Shown: positions 1 through 10,415 of the stretch, one piece after another
Layout: each line of letters begins with the position of its first letter
How positions within the stretch are numbered: the first letter of the stretch is position 1
Source of the DNA: Variovorax beijingensis
Lineage (GTDB): Bacteria > Pseudomonadota > Gammaproteobacteria > Burkholderiales > Burkholderiaceae_C
Length of the DNA: 64,000 nucleotides
Assembly: GCF_007828835.1 (NCBI RefSeq)
Contig: NZ_VIVL01000006.1
Location: forward strand, 248,001 to 312,000
Direction: 5' to 3'
Translations under genes and position numbers: made by a program
The notes under the pieces: model-generated
Database searches by the model: none
Seen by the model: only the letters and a program-made list of their open reading frames with translations
Told to the model about the DNA's origin: nothing

Positions 1-2448
1 AACAACGGCTGTCCGGTGGGCCCGGGCCGGGGCTCGGGCGCGGGCTCGCTGGTGGCCTACGCGCTGAAGATCACCGACCTCGATCCGCTCGAATACAAGC
101 TGCTGTTCGAACGCTTCTTGAACCCCGAGCGCGTCTCGATGCCCGACTTCGACATCGACTTCTGCCAGGGCAACCGCGACCGCGTGATCGACTACGTCAA
201 GGACAAGTACGGCCGCGATGCCGTGAGCCAGATCGCCACCTTCGGAACCATGGCCGCGCGCGCCGCCATCCGCGACGTGGGCCGTGTGCTCGACATGAGC
301 TACATGTTCTGCGACGGCATCAGCAAGCTCATTCCCAACAAGCCCGGCCAGCCCGTCACCATTCAATATCCGCCCAACCCCAAGGTGGAAGGCGACAAGA
401 ACAACTACGCCATCGAGATGGAGCCGCAGCTCGCGGCGCGCATCGAGAAGGAAGAAGAAGTGCGCATGCTGGTGGAGCTCGCGCAGAAGCTCGAGGGCAT
501 GACCCGCAACATCGGCATGCACGCGGGCGGCGTGCTGATTGCGCCCGGCAAGCTCACCGACTTCTGCCCGCTCTACCAGCAGCCCGGCAGCGACTCGGCC
601 GTGAGCCAGTACGACAAGGACGACGTGGAGGCCATCGGCCTCGTGAAGTTCGACTTCCTGGGCCTGGCCACGCTCACCATCCTCGAGATTGCGAAAGAGT
701 TCATCGTCAAGCGCCATAAGGGCCAGGAGAACTTCGCGTACGAGAACATCAAGCTCGACGACCGCGAGACCTACAAGCTGTTCTCCGAAGGCAAGACGGA
801 AGCGGTGTTCCAGTTTGAAAGCCGCGGCATGCAGGGCATGCTGAAGGATGCGCGGCCGACGCGCCTGGAGGACCTGATCGCGCTCAATGCGCTGTACCGT
901 CCGGGTCCGATGGACCTGATCCCGAGCTTCGTGGCGCGCAAGCATGGCCGCGAAGAGGTGGAGTATCCGCACCCGGCCGTGGCCGAGATGCTCTCCGAGA
1001 CCTACGGGATCATGGTCTACCAGGAGCAGGTGATGCAGACCGCGCAGATCCTGGGCGGCTACTCGCTCGGCGGCGCCGATTTGCTGCGCCGCGCCATGGG
1101 CAAGAAAAAGCTCGAGGAGATGGCCGAGCACCGCGAGAAATTCCGTGCGGGTGCGCTCAAGACGCACGGCATTCCCCAGGACAAGGCCGACGAGATCTTC
1201 GACTTGATGGAGAAGTTCGCGGGCTACGGCTTCAACAAGTCGCACGCCGCCGCCTACTCGCTGCTGGCGTACCACACGGGCTGGCTCAAGGTCCACTACA
1301 CGGCCGAGTTCTTCTGCGCCAACATGACCGTGGAAATGGACGACACCGACAAGCTCAAGGTGCTGTTCGAGGACGCGCAGAAGAATTTCGGCATCACCTT
1401 CGAGCCGCCGGACGTGAACCGCGGCAACTACCGTTTCGAACCGGTCACCGACAAGGTGATCCGCTACGGCCTGGGCGCCGTCAAGGGCACGGGCCAGCTC
1501 GCGGTCGAGGCCGTGGTGCGCGCACGGGAGGAGGGCGGCCCGTTCAAGAGCCTGTTCGACTTTTGCGTGCGCATCGACCGCCAGCGCATCAACAAGCGCA
1601 CGGTCGAAGCGCTCATCAAGGCTGGTGCCTTCGATTCGATCCAGCAGAACCGCGCCTCGCTCATTGCCTCGGTCGACCGCGCCTTCGAGTTCGCGGCCGC
1701 CACCGAGGCCAATGCCGCGCAGGTCGACATCTTCGGCGACAGCGAGCACGGTTCGGCCACGCAGGAGCCCGAGCTGGTCGACGCCACTCCCTGGGGCGTG
1801 AAGGAGCGGCTCACCTTCGAGAAGACGGCCGTCGGCTTCTATCTTTCGGGCCACCTGTTCGACGAGGTGGCGCACGAGGTGCGGCGCTTCTGCAAGCGCG
1901 AGATCGGCGACCTGATGGACACGCGCGAACAGCAGGTGATCGCGGGCATCGTGAGCGATTTCCGCGTGATCAACGGCCAGCGCGGCCGGCTGGCGATCTT
2001 CAAGCTCGACGACAAGTCCGACGCCATCGACGCCACCGCCGACGAGGCGCTGATCAATGCGAACCGCAACACCCTGAAGGACGACGAGCTGGTGATCGTG
2101 AGCGGCCGGCTCCAGCCGGGCCGCGGCGGCTTCGAGGCCCGCTTCCAGGTGCAGCAGGTGTGGGACCTGGCCACCGCGCGCTGCCGCTTCGGAAAATTCC
2201 TGCGGGTGGCCGTCAATGGCAAGGCGCCCGACATCGCGCGCCTCGTGAAGGACTTTCCGCCGCGCACCGAGCAGAGCGAGCACGGCGACCTCGTGCAGGG
2301 GCTGCCGGTGCGCCTGTCGATGGCGCGCGGCGGCGCGCAGGTCGAGCTGCAGCTCGGCGAGCGCGCCAGGTTCTTCCCGACCGACGCCGCGCTGGCGAGT
2401 TGGACCGCGCAGGCGGAGGCCGGCAAGGCCTCGGTCGTCTACGAATGA
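1..2448 (+). CDS. dnaE: DNA polymerase III subunit alpha (3' part)
   Basis: Catalytic subunit of the replicative DNA polymerase. The reading frame is already open at base 1, so the start lies outside the window; about 815 C-terminal residues are present against roughly 1160 for the whole family. The PDFDIDF motif (near bases 142-162) carries two catalytic aspartates and the VKFDFLG motif (near 640-660) carries the third. The fingers, tandem helix-hairpin-helix, OB-fold and C-terminal tau-binding regions follow. It converges with tolA, with only 51 bases between the stops. The partial status is a window-edge effect and not a truncation. Confidence 0.97.
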   Translation, partial: NNGCPVGPGRGSGAGSLVAYALKITDLDPLEYKLLFERFLNPERVSMPDFDIDFCQGNRDRVIDYVKDKYGRDAVSQIATFGTMAARAAIRDVGRVLDMSYMFCDGISKLIPNKPGQPVTIQYPPNPKVEGDKNNYAIEMEPQLAARIEKEEEVRMLVELAQKLEGMTRNIGMHAGGVLIAPGKLTDFCPLYQQPGSDSAVSQYDKDDVEAIGLVKFDFLGLATLTILEIAKEFIVKRHKGQENFAYENIKLDDRETYKLFSEGKTEAVFQFESRGMQGMLKDARPTRLEDLIALNALYRPGPMDLIPSFVARKHGREEVEYPHPAVAEMLSETYGIMVYQEQVMQTAQILGGYSLGGADLLRRAMGKKKLEEMAEHREKFRAGALKTHGIPQDKADEIFDLMEKFAGYGFNKSHAAAYSLLAYHTGWLKVHYTAEFFCANMTVEMDDTDKLKVLFEDAQKNFGITFEPPDVNRGNYRFEPVTDKVIRYGLGAVKGTGQLAVEAVVRAREEGGPFKSLFDFCVRIDRQRINKRTVEALIKAGAFDSIQQNRASLIASVDRAFEFAAATEANAAQVDIFGDSEHGSATQEPELVDATPWGVKERLTFEKTAVGFYLSGHLFDEVAHEVRRFCKREIGDLMDTREQQVIAGIVSDFRVINGQRGRLAIFKLDDKSDAIDATADEALINANRNTLKDDELVIVSGRLQPGRGGFEARFQVQQVWDLATARCRFGKFLRVAVNGKAPDIARLVKDFPPRTEQSEHGDLVQGLPVRLSMARGGAQVELQLGERARFFPTDAALASWTAQAEAGKASVVYE

Positions 2449-2467
2449 GAAGGATGAGCGGCGAGGC

Positions 2468-2492
2468 GGCCGGGCGCGTGTAGCGCCTGGCC
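2468..2492. terminator. Hairpin between convergent dnaE and tolA
   Basis: Ten-base arms (GGCCGGGCGC and GCGCCTGGCC, with one G-U pair) flank a five-base loop between two convergent stop codons. There is no clear T tract on either side, so termination here is an inference from position. Confidence 0.35.
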
Positions 2493-2499
2493 GGCCCTG

Positions 2500-3426
2500 C
2501 TATCGCTTGGGCCGCAGCGAAACGATCAGCGACGGGAAGATGCGCCCGTCGGTGTCGCGCGGCAGCTTGTCGGTCTTGTGCAGGCCGCGCTCGGCGGCTT
2601 CGTCCCAGCTGGGCAGTCCGCTCGACTTGGTCAGCTTGACGCCGACGATGGTGCCGTCCGGTGCCAGGTTCACTTCGAACTCGGCGGCCGGATTGCCGTT
2701 GACCGTCTCGGCATCGGGGAAGGTGATGTTCGGTCGCACGGCGGCCGCGATGCGTCCCGCATAGCCGCTCGACGGCCCTGACGAGCGCATGGCCGTGCCC
2801 TTGGAATCGTCGCTGCCGCTCGCGCCCGCAAGGCCCTGCATGCGCTTGAGCGTTGCGGCGCGGTCGGCCGCGGCCTGCTTGGCTGCGGCTTCCTGCTGCT
2901 TCTTCGCTTCGGCCTGCTTGGCCTCGGCTTCCTGCTGCTGCTTCTTCTGCTGCTCGGCGAGCTTTTGCTGCTGCGCCTTCTTGCGTTCGGCTTCGTCTTC
3001 GGCGCGCTGCTTGGCCTCGAGCTCCTTCTTGCGCTGTTGTTGCTGGCGCTCGAGCTCGCGCTCCTTCTGTTCCTTTTCTTCCTTGAGCTTTTTCTCGCGC
3101 TCGAGCGCGATATCCGGCGCACGCGGCGCCGGTGCGGGCTCGGGGGCCTTCACCTGGGGCGGCGGCGGTGGCGGCGGAGCAGGCGGCGGCGGCGCGGGAG
3201 CCGGCGTGGGTGCCTGCGGCGCCGACAGCCGCGGCGCGGCCTGCTGCACCGTGGACGACCACAGCTCCGCATCGACGGCGCCTTCGTCGGCATCACTGCG
3301 CCAGCGCACGCCCCACGTCAGCGCGGCAATCAGCAGCGCATGCGCAACCAGCGCGAGCAGCACCGCGCGCGGCGTGCCGCGCTGCGGCGGTGGTGCGAAC
3401 TCGGGGCGATCCAGTGCGAGGGACAT
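2500..3426 (-). CDS. tolA: Cell envelope integrity protein TolA
   Basis: Periplasm-spanning component of the Tol-Pal system, which is used for outer-membrane constriction at division. The 308-residue protein has one N-terminal membrane segment (about 20-42), a proline-rich stretch (about 75-100), a long Lys/Glu/Ala/Gln-rich coiled coil (about 105-195) and a C-terminal TolA/TonB-type domain (about 215-308). It starts three bases after the tolR stop. The usual downstream partners tolB and pal do not follow, because dnaE comes next on the other strand. Confidence 0.93.
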   Translation of the reverse strand: MSLALDRPEFAPPPQRGTPRAVLLALVAHALLIAALTWGVRWRSDADEGAVDAELWSSTVQQAAPRLSAPQAPTPAPAPPPPAPPPPPPPQVKAPEPAPAPRAPDIALEREKKLKEEKEQKERELERQQQQRKKELEAKQRAEDEAERKKAQQQKLAEQQKKQQQEAEAKQAEAKKQQEAAAKQAAADRAATLKRMQGLAGASGSDDSKGTAMRSSGPSSGYAGRIAAAVRPNITFPDAETVNGNPAAEFEVNLAPDGTIVGVKLTKSSGLPSWDEAAERGLHKTDKLPRDTDGRIFPSLIVSLRPKR

Positions 3427-3429
3427 GCC

Positions 3430-3867
<438 letters not shown>

Positions 3868-3882
3868 GCGCTGTAACCTCGC

Positions 3883-4605
3883 TCAGCGGTTGGCCGGAGC
3901 CGCCGAAGTTGCCGACGCCACCGCGGCCGGATTGGCCGAGAGGTTGCGCTGCAGGATGTTGGAGAACTCCTCGATGTAGGTTTCGAGGGCAATCGCGATC
4001 TTGTCGATCTCGCGCGCGAAGCGGTTGTAGCCCACCACCGCCGGAATGGCGGCGAACAGGCCGATGGCGGTGGCCACCAGCGCTTCGGCAATGCCGGGCG
4101 CCACGGTGGCCAGCGTCACCTGCGCGAGCGCGGCCAGGCCGGTGAAGGCATGCATGATCCCCCAGACCGTGCCGAACAGGCCGACGTACGGCGACACCGA
4201 GCCCACGGTGGCCAGGAACGACAGGTTCTGCTCGGCCGCGTCGAGTTCGCGCTGGAAGCTCGCGCGCATCGCGCGGCGGGCGCCGTCCAGCAGCGTGGGG
4301 GCGTCGCTTACGTGGCGTTCGCGCAGCTTCTGGTACTCGCGCATGCCCGAGGCGAAGATGCGCTCCATGGGCCCCGCGAACTTGGCGTTCTGCGCGGCCG
4401 AGGCGAACAGTTCGTTCAGGCTGGTGCCCGACCAGAACTCGCGCTCGAAGTCGTCGTTGAGCGCGCGCATGCGGCGCAGCGCGAAGTACTTGCGGATGAT
4501 CGCGGCCCAGCTGGCGATCGAGACGATCACGAGCAGCAGCACGACCAGTTGCACCACGAAGCTCGCATGGAGCAGGAGATTGATGATGGAGAGGTCTTGG
4601 TTCAT
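3883..4605 (-). CDS. tolQ: Tol system protein TolQ (MotA/TolQ/ExbB channel)
   Basis: Proton-channel subunit that energises TolA. From the ATG at 4605 the product is 240 residues, the usual size, beginning MNQDLSIINLLLHASF. It has an N-terminal membrane helix (about 10-35), a cytoplasmic loop, and two further helices in the C-terminal half with the Gly/Thr-rich VAPGIAEALVATAIGL segment. The open frame continues upstream, but this start is supported by the family N-terminus and by the ATGA overlap with the ybgC stop at 4602-4605. Confidence 0.95.
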   Translation of the reverse strand: MNQDLSIINLLLHASFVVQLVVLLLVIVSIASWAAIIRKYFALRRMRALNDDFEREFWSGTSLNELFASAAQNAKFAGPMERIFASGMREYQKLRERHVSDAPTLLDGARRAMRASFQRELDAAEQNLSFLATVGSVSPYVGLFGTVWGIMHAFTGLAALAQVTLATVAPGIAEALVATAIGLFAAIPAVVGYNRFAREIDKIAIALETYIEEFSNILQRNLSANPAAVASATSAAPANR

Positions 4606-5060
4606 GGCTTGAAAGGTTGAGTCATGGAGCCGCCGCAGCGCTCGAGGGTTCCCGCAACTTGGGCTGGTATCCGCGCAGGACGCAGTGTGGAGGCATCCAC
4701 CCAGCCGATGCGGATCGTGCCTTCGCACAGCAGAACCGGCGCCGCGGCCCCCATTCGTTCCTGCTCTGTTTTTGATAGCACGCGTTGACCGATTATCAAC
4801 GACGCCGTGCCCAGTTGTCGGAGATCGGCTGTAACCAGCAGTTCGTCGTCGAGCCGCGAGGGGCGATGGTATTTGAGCTGCGTTTCGCTCACCACGAACT
4901 GGCCGCCGGTTTCCTCGCGCAGCTTTCGCTGCTCCACGCCCAGCGAACGTAGCCACTCGGTGCGGCCGCGCTCCATGAACTTGAGGTAGTTGGCGTAGAA
5001 CACGATGCCGCCGGCGTCGGTGTCTTCCCAGTAGACACGGATCGGAAACGCGTAGCTCAT
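4602..5060 (-). CDS. ybgC: Acyl-CoA thioesterase YbgC (hot-dog fold)
   Basis: Hydrolyses acyl-CoA; it is the standard first gene of tol operons. From the ATG at 5060 it has 152 residues, beginning [18 protein letters not shown]. The VYWEDTDAGGIVFYANY stretch contains the catalytic aspartate region of 4-hydroxybenzoyl-CoA thioesterase-type hot-dog proteins. Start and stop both lie in 4-nt ATGA overlaps, with the aminotransferase upstream and tolQ downstream, which fixes the start and implies translational coupling. Confidence 0.93.
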   Translation of the reverse strand: MSYAFPIRVYWEDTDAGGIVFYANYLKFMERGRTEWLRSLGVEQRKLREETGGQFVVSETQLKYHRPSRLDDELLVTADLRQLGTASLIIGQRVLSKTEQERMGAAAPVLLCEGTIRIGWVDASTLRPARIPAQVAGTLERCGGSMTQPFKP

Positions 5061-6253
5061 CGGGCGGGGTTCGCGATCATGGCGCGCAGGCGCTCGACCG
5101 ATTCCTGCAGATGTGCCATCGAGCTCGCAGTGGAGAAGCGCACGAACCTGGCCGTCTCGGCGGTGCCGAAATCGCGGCCCGGCGTCACGGCCACGTGAGC
5201 GCGCTTCATGGTTTCGAAGGCGAAGTCCCAGCTGCCCGAGATGCCCAGCTTCTCGGCGACGGCGGTGCAATCGGCCCAGGCGTAGAAGGCACCGTCGGGC
5301 ACCACCGGCACGTTCAGGCCCAGCGCATTCAGCTGCGGAATGAACCAGTCGCGTCGCGCCTTGAACTCGGCGCGGCGGCGCTCGTATTCGGCAATGCTCT
5401 CGGCCTCGAAGCAGGCCAGCGCCGCGTACTGCGACACGGTGCTCGCGCAGATGAAGAGGTTCTGCGCCAGCCGCTCGACCACGGGCACCAGCGCCTCGGG
5501 CACCACCAGCCAGCCCAGGCGCCAGCCGGTCATGTTGAAGTACTTGCTGAAGCTGTTGATGCTGATCACGTTGTCGTCGATGGCGAGTGCCGTCTGGCCA
5601 AACGCGTCGTCGTACGAAAGCCCAAGATAGATCTCGTCGATCAGCGTGATGCCGCCGCGCCGCGACACCACCTCGTGGATGCGGCGCAGTTCATCGGGCG
5701 CGATCGAGGTGCCGGTCGGGTTGGACGGCGAGGCGAGCAGTACGCCGCGCGTCTTGTCGGTCCACGCGGCCTCGACCTTGGCGGCCGTGAGCTGGAAGCG
5801 CTCTTCGGCGGTGGTGGGTATCAGCACGGCCTTGCCATCCGCGGCGCTCACGAAGTGGCGGTTGCAGGGATAGCTGGGGTCGGGCAGCAGGATCTCGTCG
5901 CCGGACTCGATCAGCGCCAGGCAGGCCAGCTGCAATGCGGCCGAGGCCCCCGCGGTCACCACGATGCGGCGGGCCGGCACGTCGACGCCGAAGCGCTGCG
6001 CATACCAGCCGCTGATGCGTTCGCGCAGCAACTCGAGGCCGGTGGCCTGGGTGTACTGCGTGGCGCCGGCGCGCACGGCGCGGGCGGCGGCTTCCTGCAC
6101 CAGCGGCGGGGCCGTGAAGTCGGGCTCGCCGATGTTCAGGAAGATCATCGGCCGGTCGGTGTGGGCCACCTCGCGTGCGAGCACGCCGGCGGCCTTGGCC
6201 ACCTCCATCACGTAGAAGGGTTCGATGCGCTGTGCGCGCGCCGAGATCCTCAT
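5057..6253 (-). CDS. PLP-dependent class I/II aminotransferase
   Basis: Fold-type I aminotransferase of 398 residues from the ATG at 6253. Visible landmarks are the N-terminal IGEPDFTAP motif (41-49), the SNPTG motif (177-181), the DEIY motif (206-209), the PLP-binding lysine in NSFSKYF (K237) and the phosphate-binding arginine in MTGWRLGW (R245). The substrate cannot be read from the sequence; close families use aspartate, alanine or other amino acids. It is coupled by ATGA overlaps to nusB upstream and ybgC downstream, so it is part of the rib-nusB-tol transcript. Confidence 0.85.
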   Translation of the reverse strand: MRISARAQRIEPFYVMEVAKAAGVLAREVAHTDRPMIFLNIGEPDFTAPPLVQEAAARAVRAGATQYTQATGLELLRERISGWYAQRFGVDVPARRIVVTAGASAALQLACLALIESGDEILLPDPSYPCNRHFVSAADGKAVLIPTTAEERFQLTAAKVEAAWTDKTRGVLLASPSNPTGTSIAPDELRRIHEVVSRRGGITLIDEIYLGLSYDDAFGQTALAIDDNVISINSFSKYFNMTGWRLGWLVVPEALVPVVERLAQNLFICASTVSQYAALACFEAESIAEYERRRAEFKARRDWFIPQLNALGLNVPVVPDGAFYAWADCTAVAEKLGISGSWDFAFETMKRAHVAVTPGRDFGTAETARFVRFSTASSMAHLQESVERLRAMIANPAR

Positions 6254-6795
6254 GCCTTCGCTTTCCCCGAAGCCCGGTCGGCTTCCACTTCGAGCGGGCG
6301 AAGTTGCGGCGCCAGGCCATTGAGTACGGCGTTCACGTACTTGTGGCCGTCGGTGCCGCCGAACTCCTTGGCGAGTTCGATGCACTCGTTGAGCACCACG
6401 CGCCATGGCACGTCCAGGCAGTGCTGGAACTCGTACACGCCGATCCACATCACGGCGTGTTCGATCGGCGAGATCTCCTCGAACTTGCGGTCCAGCAGCG
6501 GGCGGATCAATGCGTCGAGCTGCTCGGCGCCCTCGATCGAACCGTGCAGCAGCGCGTCGTAGTGCGCGGCGTCGGCCTTGTGGAAGCCCGCGAGGTCGCG
6601 CGTGAAGTGGTCGATCTCGGTCGGGTCGTTGCGGCCCACCAGGTGCTGGTAGAGCGCCTGCAGCGCGAACTCGCGCGCGCGGCTGCGGTTCGACTTGGCC
6701 GAGGCCTTGCGCGCGCCGGTGCTGGTGAGGCCGGTGCGCACTTGCCGCGCCGGGCGCGGCTTGGCGCCGGCTGCCTTGTTGTTGTCTTCGGTCAT
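6250..6795 (-). CDS. nusB: Transcription antitermination factor NusB
   Basis: Binds boxA RNA with NusE (S10) in rRNA antitermination complexes. The 181-residue protein has a Lys/Arg/Ala-rich N-terminal extension (1-40), then the all-helical NusB domain beginning at [13 protein letters not shown] and ending around [13 protein letters not shown]. The order ribH-nusB is a common bacterial arrangement. Both ends overlap neighbours by ATGA. Confidence 0.95.
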   Translation of the reverse strand: MTEDNNKAAGAKPRPARQVRTGLTSTGARKASAKSNRSRAREFALQALYQHLVGRNDPTEIDHFTRDLAGFHKADAAHYDALLHGSIEGAEQLDALIRPLLDRKFEEISPIEHAVMWIGVYEFQHCLDVPWRVVLNECIELAKEFGGTDGHKYVNAVLNGLAPQLRPLEVEADRASGKAKA

Positions 6796-7262
6796 GTGAG
6801 GGAGGCCAGCAGCCGCGCCATCTCGACAGCCACCTGGGCCGCATCGCGGCCCTTGTCGGTCTGCCTGGCGACGGCTTGCTCGAGGTTTTCGGTCGTGAGG
6901 ATCGCGTTGGCGATGGGAAGGCGATGGTCGAGCGCCACGCGGCTCGCGCTCGCGCCCGATTCGTTGGCCACCAGTTCGAAATGGTAGGTCTCGCCGCGGA
7001 TGATGCAGCCCAGCGCCACCAGCGCGTGGTAGCCGCCGCGCACGGCCATGGCCTGCAGGGCCACCGGCACTTCGAGCGCGCCCGGAACCTGCACATGATG
7101 GATGTCGTCAGCGGCCACGCCCAGCCTCTCGAGCTCGGCCAGGCAGGCGGCGGCGAGCGCGTCGGTGATGTCGGCGTTGAAGCGCGCCTGCACGATGCCG
7201 ATGCGCAGGCCTTTTCCGTCGAGCGGCGTGTTGTTGTCAGCGCCCTTGTTTGCACCTTGCAT
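6792..7262 (-). CDS. ribH: 6,7-dimethyl-8-ribityllumazine synthase
   Basis: Condenses 3,4-dihydroxy-2-butanone 4-phosphate with the ribityl-aminopyrimidine in the penultimate step of riboflavin synthesis. The 156-residue protein (ATG at 7262) has the GIVQARFN substrate-binding segment, the [11 protein letters not shown] loop and [19 protein letters not shown] with the catalytic histidine region. It starts five bases after the ribBX stop and overlaps nusB by four bases. Confidence 0.95.
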   Translation of the reverse strand: MQGANKGADNNTPLDGKGLRIGIVQARFNADITDALAAACLAELERLGVAADDIHHVQVPGALEVPVALQAMAVRGGYHALVALGCIIRGETYHFELVANESGASASRVALDHRLPIANAILTTENLEQAVARQTDKGRDAAQVAVEMARLLASLT

Positions 7263-7267
7263 GGTGG

Positions 7268-8422
7268 TCAGTCTTTCGTGAGGTAGCCGGCAATTTCGAG
7301 GCCGTAGCCTGCGGCCATGCTCGGCATGCGGCGGGGCGTGCCGAGCAGGTTCATCTTGTGCACGCCGCATTCGCGCAGGATCTGCGCGCCGATGCCGTAG
7401 CTGCGTAGGTCCATGCGGCCGCGTTCCGGGGCTTGCGCGGGCCGTGCGGTGCCGTCGAATTGCGCGAGCAGTTCGCCGGCCGTTTCGCCGCAATTGAGCA
7501 GCACGGCCACGCCCTTGCCTTCGTTCGCGATGTGCGCGAGGCTGGCGTCCAGGCTCCACGAGTGCAGCGAGCGGTTGATCTCGAGCGCGTCGAGCACCGA
7601 CAGCGGCTCGTGCACGCGCACCGACACCGTGTCTTCCGGCGCCCACTTGCCGCGCACCAGCGCCAGGTGCACGCCACGGCTCGGCTTGTCGGTGAAGGCA
7701 TGGGCGGTGAAAGTGCCCCAGGCCGTCTGGATCTCGCGGCAGCCGACTTTTTCGACCAGCGATTCGGTGCGGCTGCGGTGCTCGATGAGCGCGGCGATGG
7801 TGCCGATCTTCAGGCCATGCTCGGCCGCGAAGATCTGCAGGTCGGGCAGGCGCGCCATGGTGCCGTCTTCGTTCATTACCTCGCAGATCACCGAGGCGGG
7901 CGAGCAGCCGGCCATCGCGGCCAGGTCGCAGCCGGCTTCGGTATGGCCGGCGCGCATCAGCACGCCGCCGTCCACCGCCTGCAGCGGGAAGATATGGCCG
8001 GGCTGCACCAGGTCGCTGGCCACGGCGTTGCGCGCCACGGCCGCCTGCACGGTGCGCGCGCGGTCGGCGGCCGAGATGCCGGTGGTCACGCCTTCGGCCG
8101 CCTCGATGGAGACGGTGAAGGCGGTCGAATGCTTGGCGCCGTTGCGCGACACCATGGGCGGCAGCTGCAGCCGCTCGCACATCTCGCGCGAGAGCGTGAG
8201 GCAGATCAGCCCGCGCGCATGGCGCGCCATGAAATTGATGGCCTCGGGCGTGATGTGATCGGCCGCAATGACGATGTCGCCTTCGTTCTCGCGGTCTTCC
8301 TCGTCGACCAGGATCACCATGCGGCCGGCGGCGAGCTCGGCCACGATCTCCTCGACGGAAGAAATCGGCGCGGGCGCCCGCGTGCCGCGGGGAGCGCCGA
8401 TGGGCGTGACGGAAGCGTTCAT
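7268..8422 (-). CDS. ribBX: DHBP synthase with degenerate GTP cyclohydrolase II domain (RibBX type)
   Basis: The N-terminal domain (about 20-215) is 3,4-dihydroxy-2-butanone-4-phosphate synthase, with the [10 protein letters not shown] metal and substrate motif (40-49) and GHTEAGCDL. The C-terminal domain (about 220-384) has the overall GTP cyclohydrolase II layout ([22 protein letters not shown]). However, it lacks the zinc-binding cysteine cluster of active RibA, reading HSWSLD where RCDCG-like cysteines are expected. Bifunctional RibBA is therefore unlikely and the RibBX variant known in Proteobacteria fits. A separate ribA is predicted elsewhere. The ATG at 8422 overlaps the ribE stop. 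Confidence 0.88.
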   Translation of the reverse strand: MNASVTPIGAPRGTRAPAPISSVEEIVAELAAGRMVILVDEEDRENEGDIVIAADHITPEAINFMARHARGLICLTLSREMCERLQLPPMVSRNGAKHSTAFTVSIEAAEGVTTGISAADRARTVQAAVARNAVASDLVQPGHIFPLQAVDGGVLMRAGHTEAGCDLAAMAGCSPASVICEVMNEDGTMARLPDLQIFAAEHGLKIGTIAALIEHRSRTESLVEKVGCREIQTAWGTFTAHAFTDKPSRGVHLALVRGKWAPEDTVSVRVHEPLSVLDALEINRSLHSWSLDASLAHIANEGKGVAVLLNCGETAGELLAQFDGTARPAQAPERGRMDLRSYGIGAQILRECGVHKMNLLGTPRRMPSMAAGYGLEIAGYLTKD

Positions 8423-9084
8423 TCGGCGGTGTCCTTGGAGTATGTGGAAGAGGGCGGCACCAGAACGCCGGCCTGGAGCATGCGCTCCACGTAGCGCGCC
8501 ACGGTATCGATTTCTAGATTGACCTTCGAGCCGGCCTGGAGGCTGCCCAGCGAAGTGTTGTCGACGGTGTGCGGGATCAGGTTGATGCTGATCTCGGCGC
8601 CGTCTTCGATGTCGCTCACGCTGTTGACGGTCAGGCTCACGCCATTGACCGTGATCGAGCCCTTGTAGGCCAGGAAGCGCGCCAGCGCGGGCGGCGCCAC
8701 CACGCGCAGCTCCCAGCTTTCGCCGACCGGCGCGAAGTGGCTGACCGTGCCGATGCCGTCCACGTGGCCGGAAACGATGTGGCCGCCCAGCCGGTCGCTG
8801 GCGCGCAGCGCCTTCTCGAGGTTGATGCGGGCGCCTTCCTCGGTCAGCCCCGCGGTCTTGTCGAGCGATTCGGCCGAGATGTCGATGGTGAACTGCTGCC
8901 GCGCGGGGTCGAGCGTGGTCACGGTCATGCACGCGCCATTGAGCGCAATGCTGTCGCCGAGCCCGACGTCGTCGAGATAGCCGTCGGGCACCGCAATGCC
9001 GAGTCTTTTGCCGTAGGAGGAGGAGGGGCCGAGGTCGTGGATGGCGGCGATGCGCCCCACGCCGGTGATGATTCCGGTGAACAT
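8419..9084 (-). CDS. ribE: Riboflavin synthase alpha subunit
   Basis: Dismutates two dimethyl-ribityllumazine molecules to riboflavin. The 221-residue protein has the family N-terminus [10 protein letters not shown] and two lumazine-binding repeats (about 1-97 and 98-195), each with the expected Asn/Thr-Val/Gly signatures ([18 protein letters not shown]) and SGHVDGIG. The start at 9084 is the family-typical Met. It is 55 bases downstream of ribD and overlaps ribBX by four bases. Confidence 0.96.
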   Translation of the reverse strand: MFTGIITGVGRIAAIHDLGPSSSYGKRLGIAVPDGYLDDVGLGDSIALNGACMTVTTLDPARQQFTIDISAESLDKTAGLTEEGARINLEKALRASDRLGGHIVSGHVDGIGTVSHFAPVGESWELRVVAPPALARFLAYKGSITVNGVSLTVNSVSDIEDGAEISINLIPHTVDNTSLGSLQAGSKVNLEIDTVARYVERMLQAGVLVPPSSTYSKDTAE

Positions 9085-9139
9085 CCGCGCATTTTCGCAG
9101 ACATCCTGGGTCCGCCCGGCGGGCGCCTGCATTCGCCCG

Positions 9140-10267
9140 CTAGAAAGCGTCCCTTCCCGCGACCCGGGCCACGATCCGCAGGTCCGGCCCGATCCGCTCG
9201 ATGGTCCTGAATTCCAGCGGCAGGGCGCCGGCCAGGTCGGCCAGCGGCCCGCCGGTGTGGATGCCGGAGGCCATGTCCAGGCCGTCGCCGATGAGCTTGG
9301 GCGCCAGGTACACCAGCAGCTCGTCGACCAGGCCCTCGCGCAGCAGCGAGCCGTTGAGCTTGTGGCCGGACTCGACGTGGAGTTCGTTGACCTCGCGCTT
9401 GGCCAGATCCCGCAGCATCGCGGCCAGATCGACCTTGCCCTGCGCATTGGGCAGGCAGGTGATGGTGGCGCCGCGCGCTTGCAGCGCGGCAGCCTTGGCG
9501 CTGTCCTGTACCGCGGCGTAGATCCAGACGGGGCGGCCGGCCATGAAGATCTGCGCGCCGGGCGGCGTCTGCAATTGGCTGTCGACCACCACCACGTGCG
9601 GCTGGCGGCTGGTTTGCACCAGCCGCACGTCGAGCCGGGGATCGTCCTCCAGCACCGTGCCCACGCCGGTCAGCACCGCGCTGGCCCGGGCCCGCCACGC
9701 GTGGCCGTCGGCGCGCGCCGGTTCCGAGGTGATCCATTGGCTCACGCCGTTGCGCAGGCCGGTCTTGCCGTCCAGCGAGGCCGCGGTCTTGAGCCGCACC
9801 CAGGGCGTCTTGCGGACCATGCGGCTGAAAAAGCCGATGTTGAGTTCGCGTGCTTCCTCCGCGCCCGGCCCCACCTCGACCGCAATACCCGCGGCGCGCA
9901 GCCGCTCGAAGCCCTGGCCGGCCACGAGCGGGTTGGGGTCGGCGATCGATGCCACAACCCGGCCGATGCCGGCCGCGGCCAGCGCCTCGCAGCAGGGCCC
10001 GGTGCGGCCGTGGTGCGCGCAGGGCTCGAGCGTGACGAAGGCGGTGGCACCGGCAACCGAAAGGCCCCGCGCCGCGGCATCGCGCAGCGCCATCACCTCG
10101 GCATGCGGGCCGCCGACCTGCTGGGTGTGCCCTTGGCCGATCACGGCGCCGTTGGCGTCCACGAGTACGCAACCGACGCGGGGATTGGGGTCGGTCTCCG
10201 GCCCGGCCTGGCGCGCGAGGTCCAAGGCTTGGGCCATGAAATTCACAATTTCATTTGCATTTGTCAT
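9140..10267 (-). CDS. ribD: Bifunctional riboflavin deaminase/reductase RibD
   Basis: Catalyses the deamination and reduction steps that produce the ribityl-aminopyrimidine. The 375-residue protein has an N-terminal zinc deaminase with HAE (H55, E57) and PCAHHGRTGPC (C83, C92), and a C-terminal reductase domain from about residue 150. It heads the rib-nusB-tol run. The first ten codons lie in the adjoining AT-rich tract and no clear Shine-Dalgarno sequence is visible, so Met11 (10237) is an alternative start. I see no FMN riboswitch upstream. Confidence 0.95.
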   Translation of the reverse strand: MTNANEIVNFMAQALDLARQAGPETDPNPRVGCVLVDANGAVIGQGHTQQVGGPHAEVMALRDAAARGLSVAGATAFVTLEPCAHHGRTGPCCEALAAAGIGRVVASIADPNPLVAGQGFERLRAAGIAVEVGPGAEEARELNIGFFSRMVRKTPWVRLKTAASLDGKTGLRNGVSQWITSEPARADGHAWRARASAVLTGVGTVLEDDPRLDVRLVQTSRQPHVVVVDSQLQTPPGAQIFMAGRPVWIYAAVQDSAKAAALQARGATITCLPNAQGKVDLAAMLRDLAKREVNELHVESGHKLNGSLLREGLVDELLVYLAPKLIGDGLDMASGIHTGGPLADLAGALPLEFRTIERIGPDLRIVARVAGRDAF

Positions 10268-10415
10268 TTTTTATTAAATTAAATCTATTTGAAAATCAAT
10301 TTAAAACAATTGAAGCCAATGATCCATTGATCCGTTTATTTCGACCGCTCGTCGTTCAACAGCTGGTCAATAGAAATTTGCCAAATAGAATTTTTGAAAA
10401 ATTGCAATCAGGGAG
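10268..10415. promoter_or_regulatory. AT-rich intergenic tract between ribD and fimT
   Basis: About 150 bases with far lower G+C than the surroundings separate divergent ribD and fimT. They contain many A/T runs and promoter-like hexamers on both strands, so the tract probably holds the promoters of both transcripts. No specific -35/-10 pair could be fixed. Confidence 0.45.

Noticed and set aside
7268..7700. Frameshift or truncation in the RibA half of ribBX
   Set aside because: The frame is continuous and the domain keeps its full length; the missing cysteines are substitutions typical of a known variant.
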